Of a stretch of DNA of 64,000 nucleotides, positions 21,783-33,420 are shown piece by piece (the stretch's first letter is position 1; each line of letters opens with the position of its first letter). Where the stretch lies: contig NZ_CP109796.1 of assembly GCF_038725785.1 (NCBI RefSeq), positions 1,426,001 through 1,490,000 on the forward strand, in the 5' to 3' direction. A program made the position numbers and the translations under genes. The notes beneath the pieces are model-generated. The model worked only from the letters and a program-made list of their open reading frames with translations, searched no databases and was not told the origin of the DNA. Source of the stretch: Termitidicoccus mucosus. GTDB lineage: Bacteria; Verrucomicrobiota; Verrucomicrobiia; Opitutales; Opitutaceae.

Positions 21783-21870
21783 AACCGGAGCCCTTCGAGA
21801 CTTCCACCGGACCGGCCACAACATCAACGGTCGCCCCTCGCAGCGCCGTGTCACAAGCAGGCGAACGATC

Positions 21871-25554
<3,684 letters not shown>

Positions 25555-25579
25555 GGGTGGTCAGGCGCGTGGCGTTTTT

Positions 25580-25671
25580 AATCGCGAATGAACGCGAATC
25601 GGCGCGAATAACGGCAAGGGATTCGCAGCGTGTTTTTATTCGTGTCTGTTCACATTCATTCGCGGTTGGTT
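25580..25671. repeat. Intergenic palindrome of CGCGAAT-type words
   Basis: Imperfect inverted repeat between the two metH genes: left arm AATCGCGAATGAACGCGAAT and on, right arm ending ATTCATTCGCGGTT, about 32 bp each. The arms repeat the word CGCGAAT/GAATGAA. It lies in the presumed shared transcript. Confidence 0.75.
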
Positions 25672-25676
25672 TGTTT

Positions 25677-26822
25677 TCAGGGGAGCGTGAGCGGTTCGAG
25701 GCCGCTGAGGCGGAGTTCGGCGTGCGGAGACGGGACCGCCCGCGGAGGAAGTCCGCGAACGGCTTCGGCGATGGCCTTGATGTGCGCGGGCGTGGAGCCG
25801 CAGCAGCCGCCGACCAGGTTGACGAGGCCGGCTTCGGCAAACTGACGGAGGACGCGCGCCATGTCGGCCGGCGTTTCATCGTAGCCGCCGAAGGCATTGG
25901 GCAGCCCCGCGTTCGGGTAGCAGGTGACGGGGCATTCGGCGATGCGGGCAAGCTCCTCGATGAACGGACGCATGGCCGCGCCACCGAGGGCGCAATTGAT
26001 GCCCACGCTGAAGGGGCGGACGTGCCGCACGCTGTTGTAAAAGGCCTCGGGTGTCTGTCCGGAAAGCGTGCGTCCTGATGCGTCGGTGATGGTGACGCTG
26101 ATCATCACGGGCAGGCGCGGTGGAGGAGGCGCGCCGGTCGCGGGATCGGGTTCGCTGAACACCGTTTCGATGGCGAAGAGCGCGGCCTTGGCGTTGAGGG
26201 TGTCGAAAATGGTCTCGACCAGCAGCGCATCCACGCCGGGCGCGCCGCCGGTGTCGGGAGCGGGCGCGACGAGCGCGCGGATTTGCTGCGCATAGGCGGC
26301 GACGACTTGCGCCCAGGTGACGGCGCGGTAGTCGGGGCGGTTGACGTCGGGCGACATCGAAAGCGTGCGGTTGAGCGGGCCGATGGCGCCGGCCACGAAA
26401 CAGCGGCGTCCGGGCGTGGCGGCTTCGGCCGCGCGGGCGGCGCGGCGGGCGACGGCGGCGGCCGCGGCATTGAGCTCGGGCACAAGCGACTCCAGATGAT
26501 AATCGGCCTGCGAAATGGCGGTGGAGTTAAAGGTGTTGGTCTCCACGATGTCGGCCCCGGCCTCGAAATACGCGGCGTGGATGCCTTCGATGACATCGGG
26601 CCGCGTGATGCCGAGGAGGTCGTTGTTGCCTTGAAGGTCGTGCGGGTGGGCGGCGAAACGCCCTCCCTCCCCGCCGCGGAAATCCGCCTCCGCGAGTTTG
26701 TAGGTCTGCACCATCGAGCCCATCGCGCCGTCGAGGATGGCGATGCGCCGCGCGAAAAGTTCGCGAAGCGCGGCAAAGGACGGCGATTCGGCGGATGGCG
26801 GGAAAGAAATGGCGGCGGACAT
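25677..26822 (-). CDS. metH: Methionine synthase homocysteine-binding module
   Basis: Homocysteine S-methyltransferase domain (381 residues) that in E. coli is the N-terminal part of Met[11 protein letters not shown] near the start, [13 protein letters not shown], and the zinc ligands Cys in NCALGG and the CC pair in GGCCGST are all present. It takes a methyl group from the B12 module encoded next, 122 bp downstream. Split MetH is known in other phyla. I chose ATG 26822; a TTG 45 nt upstream is possible. Confidence 0.93.
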   Translation of the reverse strand: MSAAISFPPSAESPSFAALRELFARRIAILDGAMGSMVQTYKLAEADFRGGEGGRFAAHPHDLQGNNDLLGITRPDVIEGIHAAYFEAGADIVETNTFNSTAISQADYHLESLVPELNAAAAAVARRAARAAEAATPGRRCFVAGAIGPLNRTLSMSPDVNRPDYRAVTWAQVVAAYAQQIRALVAPAPDTGGAPGVDALLVETIFDTLNAKAALFAIETVFSEPDPATGAPPPPRLPVMISVTITDASGRTLSGQTPEAFYNSVRHVRPFSVGINCALGGAAMRPFIEELARIAECPVTCYPNAGLPNAFGGYDETPADMARVLRQFAEAGLVNLVGGCCGSTPAHIKAIAEAVRGLPPRAVPSPHAELRLSGLEPLTLP

Positions 26823-26918
26823 GGGCGAAGTTGCGTGTGGTGCGGACTGCGAAAAATGAGAATCCAAAGCGAAAACAAACCCGGCAACAAAATGAAAATG
26901 CCGCCGAAGGCAAGATTC

Positions 26919-26946
26919 ATATCATCAAATAATGATATGATGATAT
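26919..26946. promoter_or_regulatory. AT-rich palindrome upstream of the split metH
   Basis: ATATCATCA (26919-26927) and TGATGATAT (26938-26946), 9-bp perfect arms with a 10-nt spacer, in the AT-richest patch nearby and about 100 bp before the metH start on the minus strand. Good shape for an operator; no regulator is identified. Confidence 0.45.
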
Positions 26947-27074
26947 TCCATTGATCAACATTTCACCCCAACTGTTTCCATTTGATTTTCAGTCCATTGT
27001 GAATCAGACGCTAAAAACGCATTGCATTTCCGTCAGCCGCTGTCCCAAAGTGCGCGGCTGTTAGCTGTTCTTTG

Positions 27075-27209
27075 CACCTTCTTGGGCAACGGGAAAAGCC
27101 GTGAAAACCGGCTACAGTTGCGCTGCGGTAACGCATCAGTCCAGACCTCCGGCCTTGTGCTGCGAATGCACAGGGAAATCCAGTCGACCCGCCCGGGTCG
27201 GCGAAGGTG
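27075..27209 (+). promoter_or_regulatory. Cobalamin riboswitch
   Basis: B12-sensing leader of the corrinoid operon. A closing P1 stem CACCTTC (27075-27081) with GAAGGTG (27203-27209) is perfect. Inside are the conserved core ACGGGAAAAGCCGTGAAAAC then CGGCTACAG, the GCTGCGGTAAC box, an AGTCCAGACCTCCGGCC-type segment, a CCTTGTGC/GCACAGG hairpin and a GACCC/GGGTC hairpin. Known role of the family: B12 binding turns downstream expression off. It lies about 390 nt before btuB. Confidence 0.9.
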
Positions 27210-27235
27210 GAGGCGAGGCAGAGGCGCGCTGCGCG

Positions 27236-27349
27236 CGCGCAAGTGACAAGTGCCAAGTAACACAAGTAACAAGAGACACGAGGGAACGCCTTTCCGCGTT
27301 CCAGCTCCGTCCTCTTGCCACTTGATACTTGGCACTTGCCACTTGCGCG
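27236..27349. repeat. Compound palindrome of AAGTGACAAGTGCC-type words
   Basis: Outer arms about 39 bp, imperfect (27236-27275 with 27312-27349), built of AAGT(G/A)NC and CACTTG words, enclosing a perfect inner hairpin GGAACGC/GCGTTCC (27283-27289 with 27296-27302). It follows the riboswitch, so it lies in the leader RNA. Related single arms occur at 37126, 37780 and inside gspE at 47480. Confidence 0.8.
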
Positions 27350-27601
27350 GCGACAGCCGCGCCCCGACACATGCGGAGTCCGAACATCCGACCCAAGACG
27401 CTCACGCGTCCGGCGCGAAATTTTTGCGCGCGCCGGCTCGCGAAAACTTCATCGCAAAAATGAAGCGTGAGAGCAGTCTACCGCATCGAACCCGACGCGC
27501 GTCTGCCGGACGGATATAAAAACAACCATCCCTCCGGATCGCGCCCATCGTCAACGAGGCCGGCCTGCTCTTGCCAAAACCCAAGAGAGACTGACCCATC
27601 C

Positions 27602-29533
27602 ATGACACTGTCACACTCGCTGCCCCGCCACGCGGGACGGCTCTTTGCCATCGCGCTCGCCGGCTTCGCCGCGAACGCCCTCACTGCCATCGTGCCCGCG
27701 CAGGCACCCTCGCCCGCCGGCCCGTCCTCTGAAGAACTGGTCCGCCTCGACCGCTACGTCGTGTCGGCGGCCCGCACGCAACAAGACGTGAAAACCACGC
27801 CCAGCAGCGTGACCGTGATTTCACTGCGGGAAATGAACCGGGCGCAGATCACCGACTTGCGCGCGGCTCTGCAAACCGCCCCCGGCGTCAATGTCGTGGA
27901 AACCGGCGGCGCCCTCGGCAGCCAGACCAGCGTCAGCATCCGCGGCGCGAGCGCGGCGCACACGCTGTTCCTCATCGACGGCATCCGCATCAACTCCGAG
28001 GATCCCACCAATCGCTATGCCAACATACTCGGCGCCGGCGGCCTCGCCGGGCTGGATCGCGTGGAGGTTTTGCGCGGCGCGCAAAGCATCCTCTACGGCA
28101 GCTCGGCCATCGGCGGCGTGGTCTCGCTCGCGACCGTGCGCGGTGACGGCTCTCCCGTCGTCACACTGGGCGCGGACGGCGGCTCGTTTGGCACTATCGG
28201 TGGCGCGGCATCTGTCTCCGGCAGCGCGGATCTGCGTTCGCGCTCCGGCAGCTGGGGTCCGGCCCCGCTCCACTACAGCATGTCGCTCTCCGCGCTCTCC
28301 ACCCAAAACGACCGCTCGCACAATGATTTCAAACAAATCTCCTTTGCCTCGCGTCTCGACTGCGACATCTCGTCCAAGCTCGCCGCCGGCGTCACTTACC
28401 GTGCCATGAACAACGACTACGACGAGCCCGGCACCCTGCACGATCCCTCCACCGCCGGCCACGCCGTCCAGCGTTTCGACCTCATCACTGTCTATGCCGA
28501 CTGGCACCCGCTTGAAGCCTTTGCTTTCCGCCTTACTTACGGCTTTGTCGACAGCGACTACGATTGGGATGAGACAGCCTATCCCTCGACCATGACCGCC
28601 AGGCGCAACGTCATCGACTGGCAAAACACCTGGCAGGCGCTTGAGCAACTCCAACTGGTCGCCGGCCTCAACGCCGAATGGTCGCGCTACGACAACGCCA
28701 GCCTTATCCTCGATGATGACGTGCGCTCCGCTTACCTGAATGCCGTCGCGACTCCCGTCAAAAACCTCGCGCTCACCGCAGGCGTTCGCGTCGACGATTA
28801 CAACACCTTCGATGCACACGTCACATGGCGCACCGGGCTTTCCTACCGCATCGAAAAAACCGCCACCACCCTGCGCGCCAATTATGGCACCGGCTACAAC
28901 GCCCCCTCGCCCAATTACGTTCTCGGCGGCGGCTGGTATGAGCCGAGCCCCGGCCTCGAGCCCGAACAATCCAAGGGCTGGGATTTCGGCGTCGAACAGG
29001 ACCTATGGGGGAACCGCATCACCCTCGGCGCCGCATGGTTCCGGAATGAATTTGAGAACAAGTTCGATGCCGCCTGGAACGTGAGCGGATACCGTTACCG
29101 CAATATTCCCGGTGCCACGGCGGAAGGCGTGGAGCTTTCGCTTGCCGCCCGCCCGCATCAAAAAGTCGGCGTCCGCGCCGCCTACACCTACTTGAATACA
29201 CGCGACGACTCGGGCGCCCGCCTCATTCGCCAGCCGCGTCACGCCCTCGTCGGCGATGTCAATTTCCAAGCCACTCCCGCCTGGCTCATCGGCCTCGGGG
29301 CAACCTTGGTCGCCGACCGTCCTGACGACACATATTTCGATGCCTCCTTCACCCAGTATCGGCAGAAGATGCATGACTATGCCCTCGCGCGTCTCTATTC
29401 GGCCTATGAAGTCAAACCCGGTCTCACGCTGCGCGCCCGCGTCGAAAATCTCTTCGACAAAGAATATCAGACCGTCGCCGACTACCCTGGCTTGCCCATC
29501 GGCGTGTTTGCCGGCATCGAGTGGAAATTCTGA
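27602..29533 (+). CDS. btuB: TonB-dependent outer-membrane receptor for cobalamin
   Basis: Outer-membrane corrinoid receptor, 643 residues. Signal peptide about 1-34; TonB box region LVRLDRYVVSA; plug domain (TTPSSVTVISLREMNRAQIT, LRAALQTAPGVNVVETGG, LFLIDGIRINSED); 22-strand-type barrel ending with the aromatic-terminal strand LPIGVFAGIEWKF and the RVENLFDKEYQTVADYPG signature. Placement behind a cobalamin riboswitch and before btuFCD gives the substrate. btuF overlaps its stop by one base. ATG 27602 chosen because the upstream extension is not signal-like. Confidence 0.94.
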   Translation: MTLSHSLPRHAGRLFAIALAGFAANALTAIVPAQAPSPAGPSSEELVRLDRYVVSAARTQQDVKTTPSSVTVISLREMNRAQITDLRAALQTAPGVNVVETGGALGSQTSVSIRGASAAHTLFLIDGIRINSEDPTNRYANILGAGGLAGLDRVEVLRGAQSILYGSSAIGGVVSLATVRGDGSPVVTLGADGGSFGTIGGAASVSGSADLRSRSGSWGPAPLHYSMSLSALSTQNDRSHNDFKQISFASRLDCDISSKLAAGVTYRAMNNDYDEPGTLHDPSTAGHAVQRFDLITVYADWHPLEAFAFRLTYGFVDSDYDWDETAYPSTMTARRNVIDWQNTWQALEQLQLVAGLNAEWSRYDNASLILDDDVRSAYLNAVATPVKNLALTAGVRVDDYNTFDAHVTWRTGLSYRIEKTATTLRANYGTGYNAPSPNYVLGGGWYEPSPGLEPEQSKGWDFGVEQDLWGNRITLGAAWFRNEFENKFDAAWNVSGYRYRNIPGATAEGVELSLAARPHQKVGVRAAYTYLNTRDDSGARLIRQPRHALVGDVNFQATPAWLIGLGATLVADRPDDTYFDASFTQYRQKMHDYALARLYSAYEVKPGLTLRARVENLFDKEYQTVADYPGLPIGVFAGIEWKF

Positions 29534-30558
29534 TGTCCTGCAAAACCAACAGCGCGCGCCGCGCGCCGCCTCCCCGTCGGGACGACCTTCCCGCCGCCCG
29601 GTCAGCGGGATCTGGCGCGTATTTGTATCCTAAATACAAATACGCATGCGCGCTGTTGGTTTTTCTGCTCTTCGGCCTTTCAGCCCTTCAGTCCTTCGGC
29701 CCTCGCGCATTCGCGGCCCCGCCGCAAATGCGCGTCGTCTCCCAGACCGTCGGCAACGACGAACTGCTCCTCGCCGTCGCCTCGCCGTCGCAAATCGCCG
29801 CGCTCAGCCACCTCGCGACCGAGTCCGATTTTTCCGCCGTGGCCGCGCAGGCCGCCGCGTTTCCCAAACTCGACAAGAACGCCACCGCCGAGAGCATCCT
29901 CTCGTTTTCGCCCACGCTCGTCCTTTTCACCGACTACAGCCGCACCGAACTCGTCGAGCAAATCCACCGCGCCGGCGTGCGCAGTGTCATCATCAAAAAC
30001 TATCGCACCCTCGACGACACCTACGGCAACCTTCGCCTCATCGCCGCCGAACTCGGCCCCGAGGCCGCCGGGCGGGCCGAGCGTCTCATCGCCGGGTGCG
30101 AAGCCCGCGTCGCCGCGCTCCGCGCCAAAATGGCCGGCGCCAAGCCCGTGCGCGTCATCGCCCCCTCGACCTACGGGGTGATTCCCGGCCGCGATACCAC
30201 CTTTCAGGATCTCTGCGACCACGCCGCCGCCGAAAACCTCGCCGCCACGCTCGGCGGACTGCGCGGGCATGCGCCGCCGCCGTCCGAGAAAATGATCGCC
30301 TGGCCCGTGGACAAAGTCGTGCTCATCTCCGGGGCGCTCCAAAGCGGCGTCCGCCCGCTCGACGGCGAGGATCCCGTGCAGGCCGCGCTCGCCCCCTTCC
30401 TGAAGCTCCCGCCCTACCAGTTCATGCCCGCCGTCCGCGAACGCCGCGTGGCCTTGCTGGAGCCGTGGCAGATAAGCTGCGTCTCGCACCACCGCGTCGC
30501 CGCCTACGAACGGCTGGCCCGCGAGTTGCATCCCGAGCGCTTCGCCCATGCAGAATGA
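29533..30558 (+). CDS. btuF: Periplasmic corrinoid-binding protein (BtuF-like)
   Basis: Substrate-binding protein of a metal-chelate type ABC importer; 341 residues from ATG 29533, which overlaps the btuB stop (TGATG). The mature part starts around MRVVSQTVGNDELLLAV and has the two-lobed helical-backbone family pattern (FSPTLVLFTDY, RAGVRSVIIKNYRTLDDTYG, VPGR-like GVIPGRDTTFQDL). The first about 45 codons overlap a nested palindrome and read like non-coding DNA; TTG 29623 would start MYPKYKYACALLVFLLFGLS, a clean signal peptide, and may be the real start. Confidence 0.85.
   Translation: MSCKTNSARRAPPPRRDDLPAARSAGSGAYLYPKYKYACALLVFLLFGLSALQSFGPRAFAAPPQMRVVSQTVGNDELLLAVASPSQIAALSHLATESDFSAVAAQAAAFPKLDKNATAESILSFSPTLVLFTDYSRTELVEQIHRAGVRSVIIKNYRTLDDTYGNLRLIAAELGPEAAGRAERLIAGCEARVAALRAKMAGAKPVRVIAPSTYGVIPGRDTTFQDLCDHAAAENLAATLGGLRGHAPPPSEKMIAWPVDKVVLISGALQSGVRPLDGEDPVQAALAPFLKLPPYQFMPAVRERRVALLEPWQISCVSHHRVAAYERLARELHPERFAHAE
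29542..29663. repeat. Nested palindrome overlapping the 5' end of btuF
   Basis: Outer perfect 16-bp inverted repeat AAAACCAACAGCGCGC (29542-29557 with 29648-29663) enclosing an inner perfect 12-bp one GCGTATTTGTAT (29617-29628 with 29634-29645). It covers the first 40 or so codons of the longest btuF frame and would fold the btuB-btuF junction of the mRNA. Confidence 0.85.
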
Positions 30559-30619
30559 ACAACAAACCCGCTTCATGCGCCGGGGAAACAACCCAAAATG
30601 ATGCAGCCGCCCGCAAACC

Positions 30620-30712
30620 TCTTTCTCTTTCCTCTTTATCTTTCTTCTTTCTCTCGCCACGAAACACCGGACACCAAGGTCGGGGATGAACGCTAAAGAG
30701 GAAAGAGAAAGA
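30620..30712. repeat. Purine/pyrimidine palindrome, btuF-btuC gap
   Basis: Pyrimidine arm TCTTTCTCTTTCCTCTTTA (30620-30638) and its perfect purine complement (30694-30712), 19 bp, with a mixed 55-nt centre. Weaker member of the family whose best copies lie at 34882, 50526, 59317 and 63071. Confidence 0.85.
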
Positions 30713-30750
30713 TAACGGAACAAGGAACACTCCGGACCATCACCGCCGCC

Positions 30751-31728
30751 ATGCCCTCTCCTTCCGCCACCCGCTTCGCCCTTCCCGCCGCACTTCTGCT
30801 GCTGGTCGGGTTGATGTTTGTCTCGCTCGGCATAGGCGACATGAACCTCTCGCCCGCGCGCACCCTCGCCGGCGTGCTGCATCAGGACGAACTCGCCGCC
30901 ATGGTGATCTGGAACATGCGGCTGCCCCGCCTCCTCGTCGCCATGCTCATCGGGGCGGCGCTCGCCTCCAGCGGCCTCGTCATGCAGGCGTATTTCCGCA
31001 ACAGCCTCGCCAGTCCCGGGCTGCTCGGCGTGAGCGCGGGAGGCACGGCCGGCGCGGTTGTCGTCATCGGCGCGGGCATCACCGCGCATTCGCTCCTGTT
31101 TCTCCCCGTGGCGTCGATCGCCGGCGCGTTTGTCGCCACGGCCATGGTCATCGCGCTCGCGCGGCGCGGCGCGGGCACCGAGCGCCTTCTCCTCGCCGGC
31201 ATCGCGCTCAATGCGATGCTCGGCGCCGTCTCCAGCTACGTGCTCTCCAACGCCACCCTCACCTACGAGCGCAACGCGCAGATTCTCTTCTGGCTGCTCG
31301 GCGGACTCGAGGACCGCACGTGGGAACACGTGAAAATGGCCATCCCCATCGTGGTCGCCGCCGCGCTGCTCTGGCCTCTCGGCCGCCAGATGGACTTGCT
31401 CAGCCTCGGCGCCGACGAAGCCCAGAGCCTCGGTGTCGACGTGCGGCGGTTGCGGCGCTGGCTGCTCGTGCTGTCCACCGTGCTCACCGCGCTCGCCACG
31501 GCGGTCGCCGGCTCGGTCGGCTTTGTCGGCCTCATCGTGCCGCATCTGCTGCGCCTGCTCGTCGGCCCGGAACACCGCCGCCTCGTGCCGCTTTCGCTCA
31601 TCGGAGGCGCGGCCTTCGTCGTCGCCTGCGACCTCGTCGGCCGCGAGGCGGGCGGCCTTCGCATCGGCATCGTCACCTCGCTCGTCGGCGGCCCCTTCTT
31701 CCTCTGGCTCCTTCGCAAAAAAACATGA
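30751..31728 (+). CDS. btuC: Corrinoid ABC importer permease (FecCD family)
   Basis: Inner-membrane permease, 325 residues and about nine to ten membrane helices. FecCD/BtuC marks: NMRLPRLLVAMLIGAALASS, NSLASPGLLGVSAGGTAGAV, LSLGADEAQSLGVDVRRLRR (ATPase-contact helix), GSVGFVGLIVPHLLRLLVGP and the C-terminal PFFLWLLRKK. It works as a dimer with BtuD and takes corrinoid from BtuF. Start ATG 30751. Confidence 0.94.
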   Translation: MPSPSATRFALPAALLLLVGLMFVSLGIGDMNLSPARTLAGVLHQDELAAMVIWNMRLPRLLVAMLIGAALASSGLVMQAYFRNSLASPGLLGVSAGGTAGAVVVIGAGITAHSLLFLPVASIAGAFVATAMVIALARRGAGTERLLLAGIALNAMLGAVSSYVLSNATLTYERNAQILFWLLGGLEDRTWEHVKMAIPIVVAAALLWPLGRQMDLLSLGADEAQSLGVDVRRLRRWLLVLSTVLTALATAVAGSVGFVGLIVPHLLRLLVGPEHRRLVPLSLIGGAAFVVACDLVGREAGGLRIGIVTSLVGGPFFLWLLRKKT

Positions 31729-31734
31729 GCTCCG

Positions 31735-31843
31735 TGATTTTCGATTTTCGATTCCCGATTTTCGATTGGGGAACAATCGCCCCGATTGCGAAATCGCGCG
31801 GCAGCGCGCAATCGAAAATCGAAAATCAAAAATCGAAAATTTC
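31735..31843. repeat. Palindrome of GATTTTC-type words, btuC-btuD gap
   Basis: Left arm repeats ATTTTCGATT; the right arm ends in ATCGAAAAT repeats and abuts the btuD ATG. About 32 bp per arm, imperfect, with GATTGCG/CGCAATC pairing at the centre. It fills the whole gap. Confidence 0.8.
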
Positions 31844-32560
31844 ATGACCAACGTGCTCGACATCATCAACGCCTCCGTGCCCGGCCGTCTCACCGATGTG
31901 AGCCTGCGCCTGGGCTCCGGCACGATGGCCGGACTGGTCGGCCCCAACGGCTCGGGCAAGTCCACCCTGCTTCAGGTCGCATCCGGACTGCTCCCCGCCA
32001 GCGGGGAGGTGCGCTGGGGCGGGCAGCAGCTCCCGCACATTCCCATCCTCGAACGCGGACGGCGCACCGCCTGGGTGCCGCAGGAGGCGCGCTTCGAGTT
32101 CGGCTTCACCGTCCGCTCCGTCGTCGCGCAGGGCCGCTACGCGCACGGCGACGACAACCAGGGGGTGGACGAGGCTCTCGCCCGCCTCGATCTCACCGCG
32201 CTTGCCGACCGCCCCGTCAATCATCTCTCCGGCGGCGAACGCCAGCGCGTCCTCCTCGCCCGCGCCATCGCCACCGGGGCTCCGCTCCAGCTCTGGGACG
32301 AACCGCTCGCCGCGCTCGACCCGCGCCACGCGCTCGAGATCCTCCTCCTCGGCAACAAGCACACCCGGGCGGGCGGCACGCTCCTTTTTTCCCTGCACGA
32401 CCTCCGCATGGCCTACATCCTCGACATCGTCGTCGTCCTGCACAAAGGCCGCCTGCGCGCCGCCGGCGTCCCCTCCAAGGTCCTCACGCCCGACCTCCTC
32501 CTCGAAGTCTTCGGTGTCCGCTCCGAGATCACCCCCAGCCTCTCCTTCGCCCTGCCCTGA
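31844..32560 (+). CDS. btuD: Corrinoid ABC importer ATPase
   Basis: ATP-binding subunit of the B12 importer, 238 residues. Walker A GPNGSGKST (about 30-38), signature LSGGERQRVLLARA, Walker B LQLWDEPLAALD and the H-loop SLHD are intact. It has the CHL/FepC-type subfamily length. ATG 31844 is preceded directly by the palindrome arm. Confidence 0.93.
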   Translation: MTNVLDIINASVPGRLTDVSLRLGSGTMAGLVGPNGSGKSTLLQVASGLLPASGEVRWGGQQLPHIPILERGRRTAWVPQEARFEFGFTVRSVVAQGRYAHGDDNQGVDEALARLDLTALADRPVNHLSGGERQRVLLARAIATGAPLQLWDEPLAALDPRHALEILLLGNKHTRAGGTLLFSLHDLRMAYILDIVVVLHKGRLRAAGVPSKVLTPDLLLEVFGVRSEITPSLSFALP

Positions 32561-32569
32561 CCTCGTCTT

Positions 32570-32626
32570 TCTCCTCCCTCTTTCTTCTTTCCTCTTTCTC
32601 TTTCTTCTTTCTCCCTCCGCCGCCGC
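32570..32626 (+). repeat. Solo pyrimidine tract, btuD-cobO gap
   Basis: Nearly 50 consecutive pyrimidines built from TCTTTC/CCTC words, the same as the left arm of the purine/pyrimidine palindromes, but with no purine partner arm downstream. Confidence 0.7.
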
Positions 32627-32680
32627 TCCCCCGGAAAATTCAGCATCCACAATACAAATACATCAACAACGCCTTCCAGA

Positions 32681-33307
32681 ATGAACGACCATCCGCAACC
32701 TTCCTCTCCTTCTCCCGCCCGCACCGACGCCGAGCACCGCGAGCACATGCAAACCGTCCAGGCGCAGGTCCGCGCCGCCGTGCAATCCGCCAAGGACAAG
32801 CGCGGCCTCGTCATGGTGCACACCGGCAACGGCAAAGGCAAAACCACTGCCGCCTTCGGCATGCTCGCCCGCATGCTCGCGCACAAACGCAAATGCGCCG
32901 TCATCCAGTTCATCAAGTCCGGCAAGGATGCCGTCGCCCGCCTGCTCGAAAGCCCCAATCTCCACTGGCACCACGCCGGCGGCGGCTTTACCTGGGACAC
33001 CCAGAACCGCGACAGCGACATCGCCCTCTGCCGCGAAGGCTGGCGGCTTGCCCTGAGCTATTTCGCCGACCCGGAAATCAGCTTCATCCACCTCGACGAA
33101 CTCAACGTCGTCCTCGACATCGGCTACCTCCCGAAAGACGAGGTCCTCGCCGCGCTCCGCGCCAAGCGCCCCGACCTCCACGTCGTCTGCACCGGCCGCA
33201 ATGCCCCGCCCGAGCTCATCGAACTCGCCGACCTCGTCACCGAAATGCGCGAGATCAAGCACCCCTTCAACGCCGGCATCCAGGCCCAGCAGGGAATCGA
33301 GTTCTGA
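32681..33307 (+). CDS. cobO: Corrinoid adenosyltransferase (CobO/BtuR type)
   Basis: Transfers the 5'-deoxyadenosyl group from ATP to Co(I) of cobinamide or cobyrinic acid diamide, forming the Co-C bond. 208 residues; unusual P-loop GNGKGKTTAAFG (about 47-58), VIQFIKSG, FIHLDELNVVLDIGYL (Walker B-like) and HVVCTGRNAPPELIELADLV then TEMREIKHPF, all CobA/CobO family text. The C-terminus QAQQGIEF is typical. Confidence 0.96.
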   Translation: MNDHPQPSSPSPARTDAEHREHMQTVQAQVRAAVQSAKDKRGLVMVHTGNGKGKTTAAFGMLARMLAHKRKCAVIQFIKSGKDAVARLLESPNLHWHHAGGGFTWDTQNRDSDIALCREGWRLALSYFADPEISFIHLDELNVVLDIGYLPKDEVLAALRAKRPDLHVVCTGRNAPPELIELADLVTEMREIKHPFNAGIQAQQGIEF

Positions 33308-33314
33308 CGAATGC

Positions 33315-33412
33315 GGAATGCGGATTTCGGAATGCGGAATAAGACACCGTATCGAAGCCTTTTTATCCTGTAGTCCGTCCTCCCTTATTCCGCATTCCGA
33401 AATCCGCATTCC
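33315..33412. repeat. Palindrome of GGAATGCGG-type words, cobO-cobQ gap
   Basis: Perfect 29-bp inverted repeat (33315-33343 with 33384-33412), 40-nt spacer. The arm is GGAATGCGG-ATTTC-GGAATGCGG-AATAAG, i.e. a direct repeat inside each arm. It ends 8 bp before the cobQ ATG. Confidence 0.95.
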
Positions 33413-33420
33413 ACATTTTC

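Larger units (their letters stand above)
26823..27601. other. Long divergent regulatory region metH / btuB
   Basis: 779 bp without a gene. From left to right: metH leader with an AT-rich palindrome, cobalamin riboswitch for btuB, a compound palindrome, then about 250 bp in which I see nothing recognisable except a short GCGCGAAATTTTTGCGCGC-like palindrome near 27414-27432. Confidence 0.7.
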
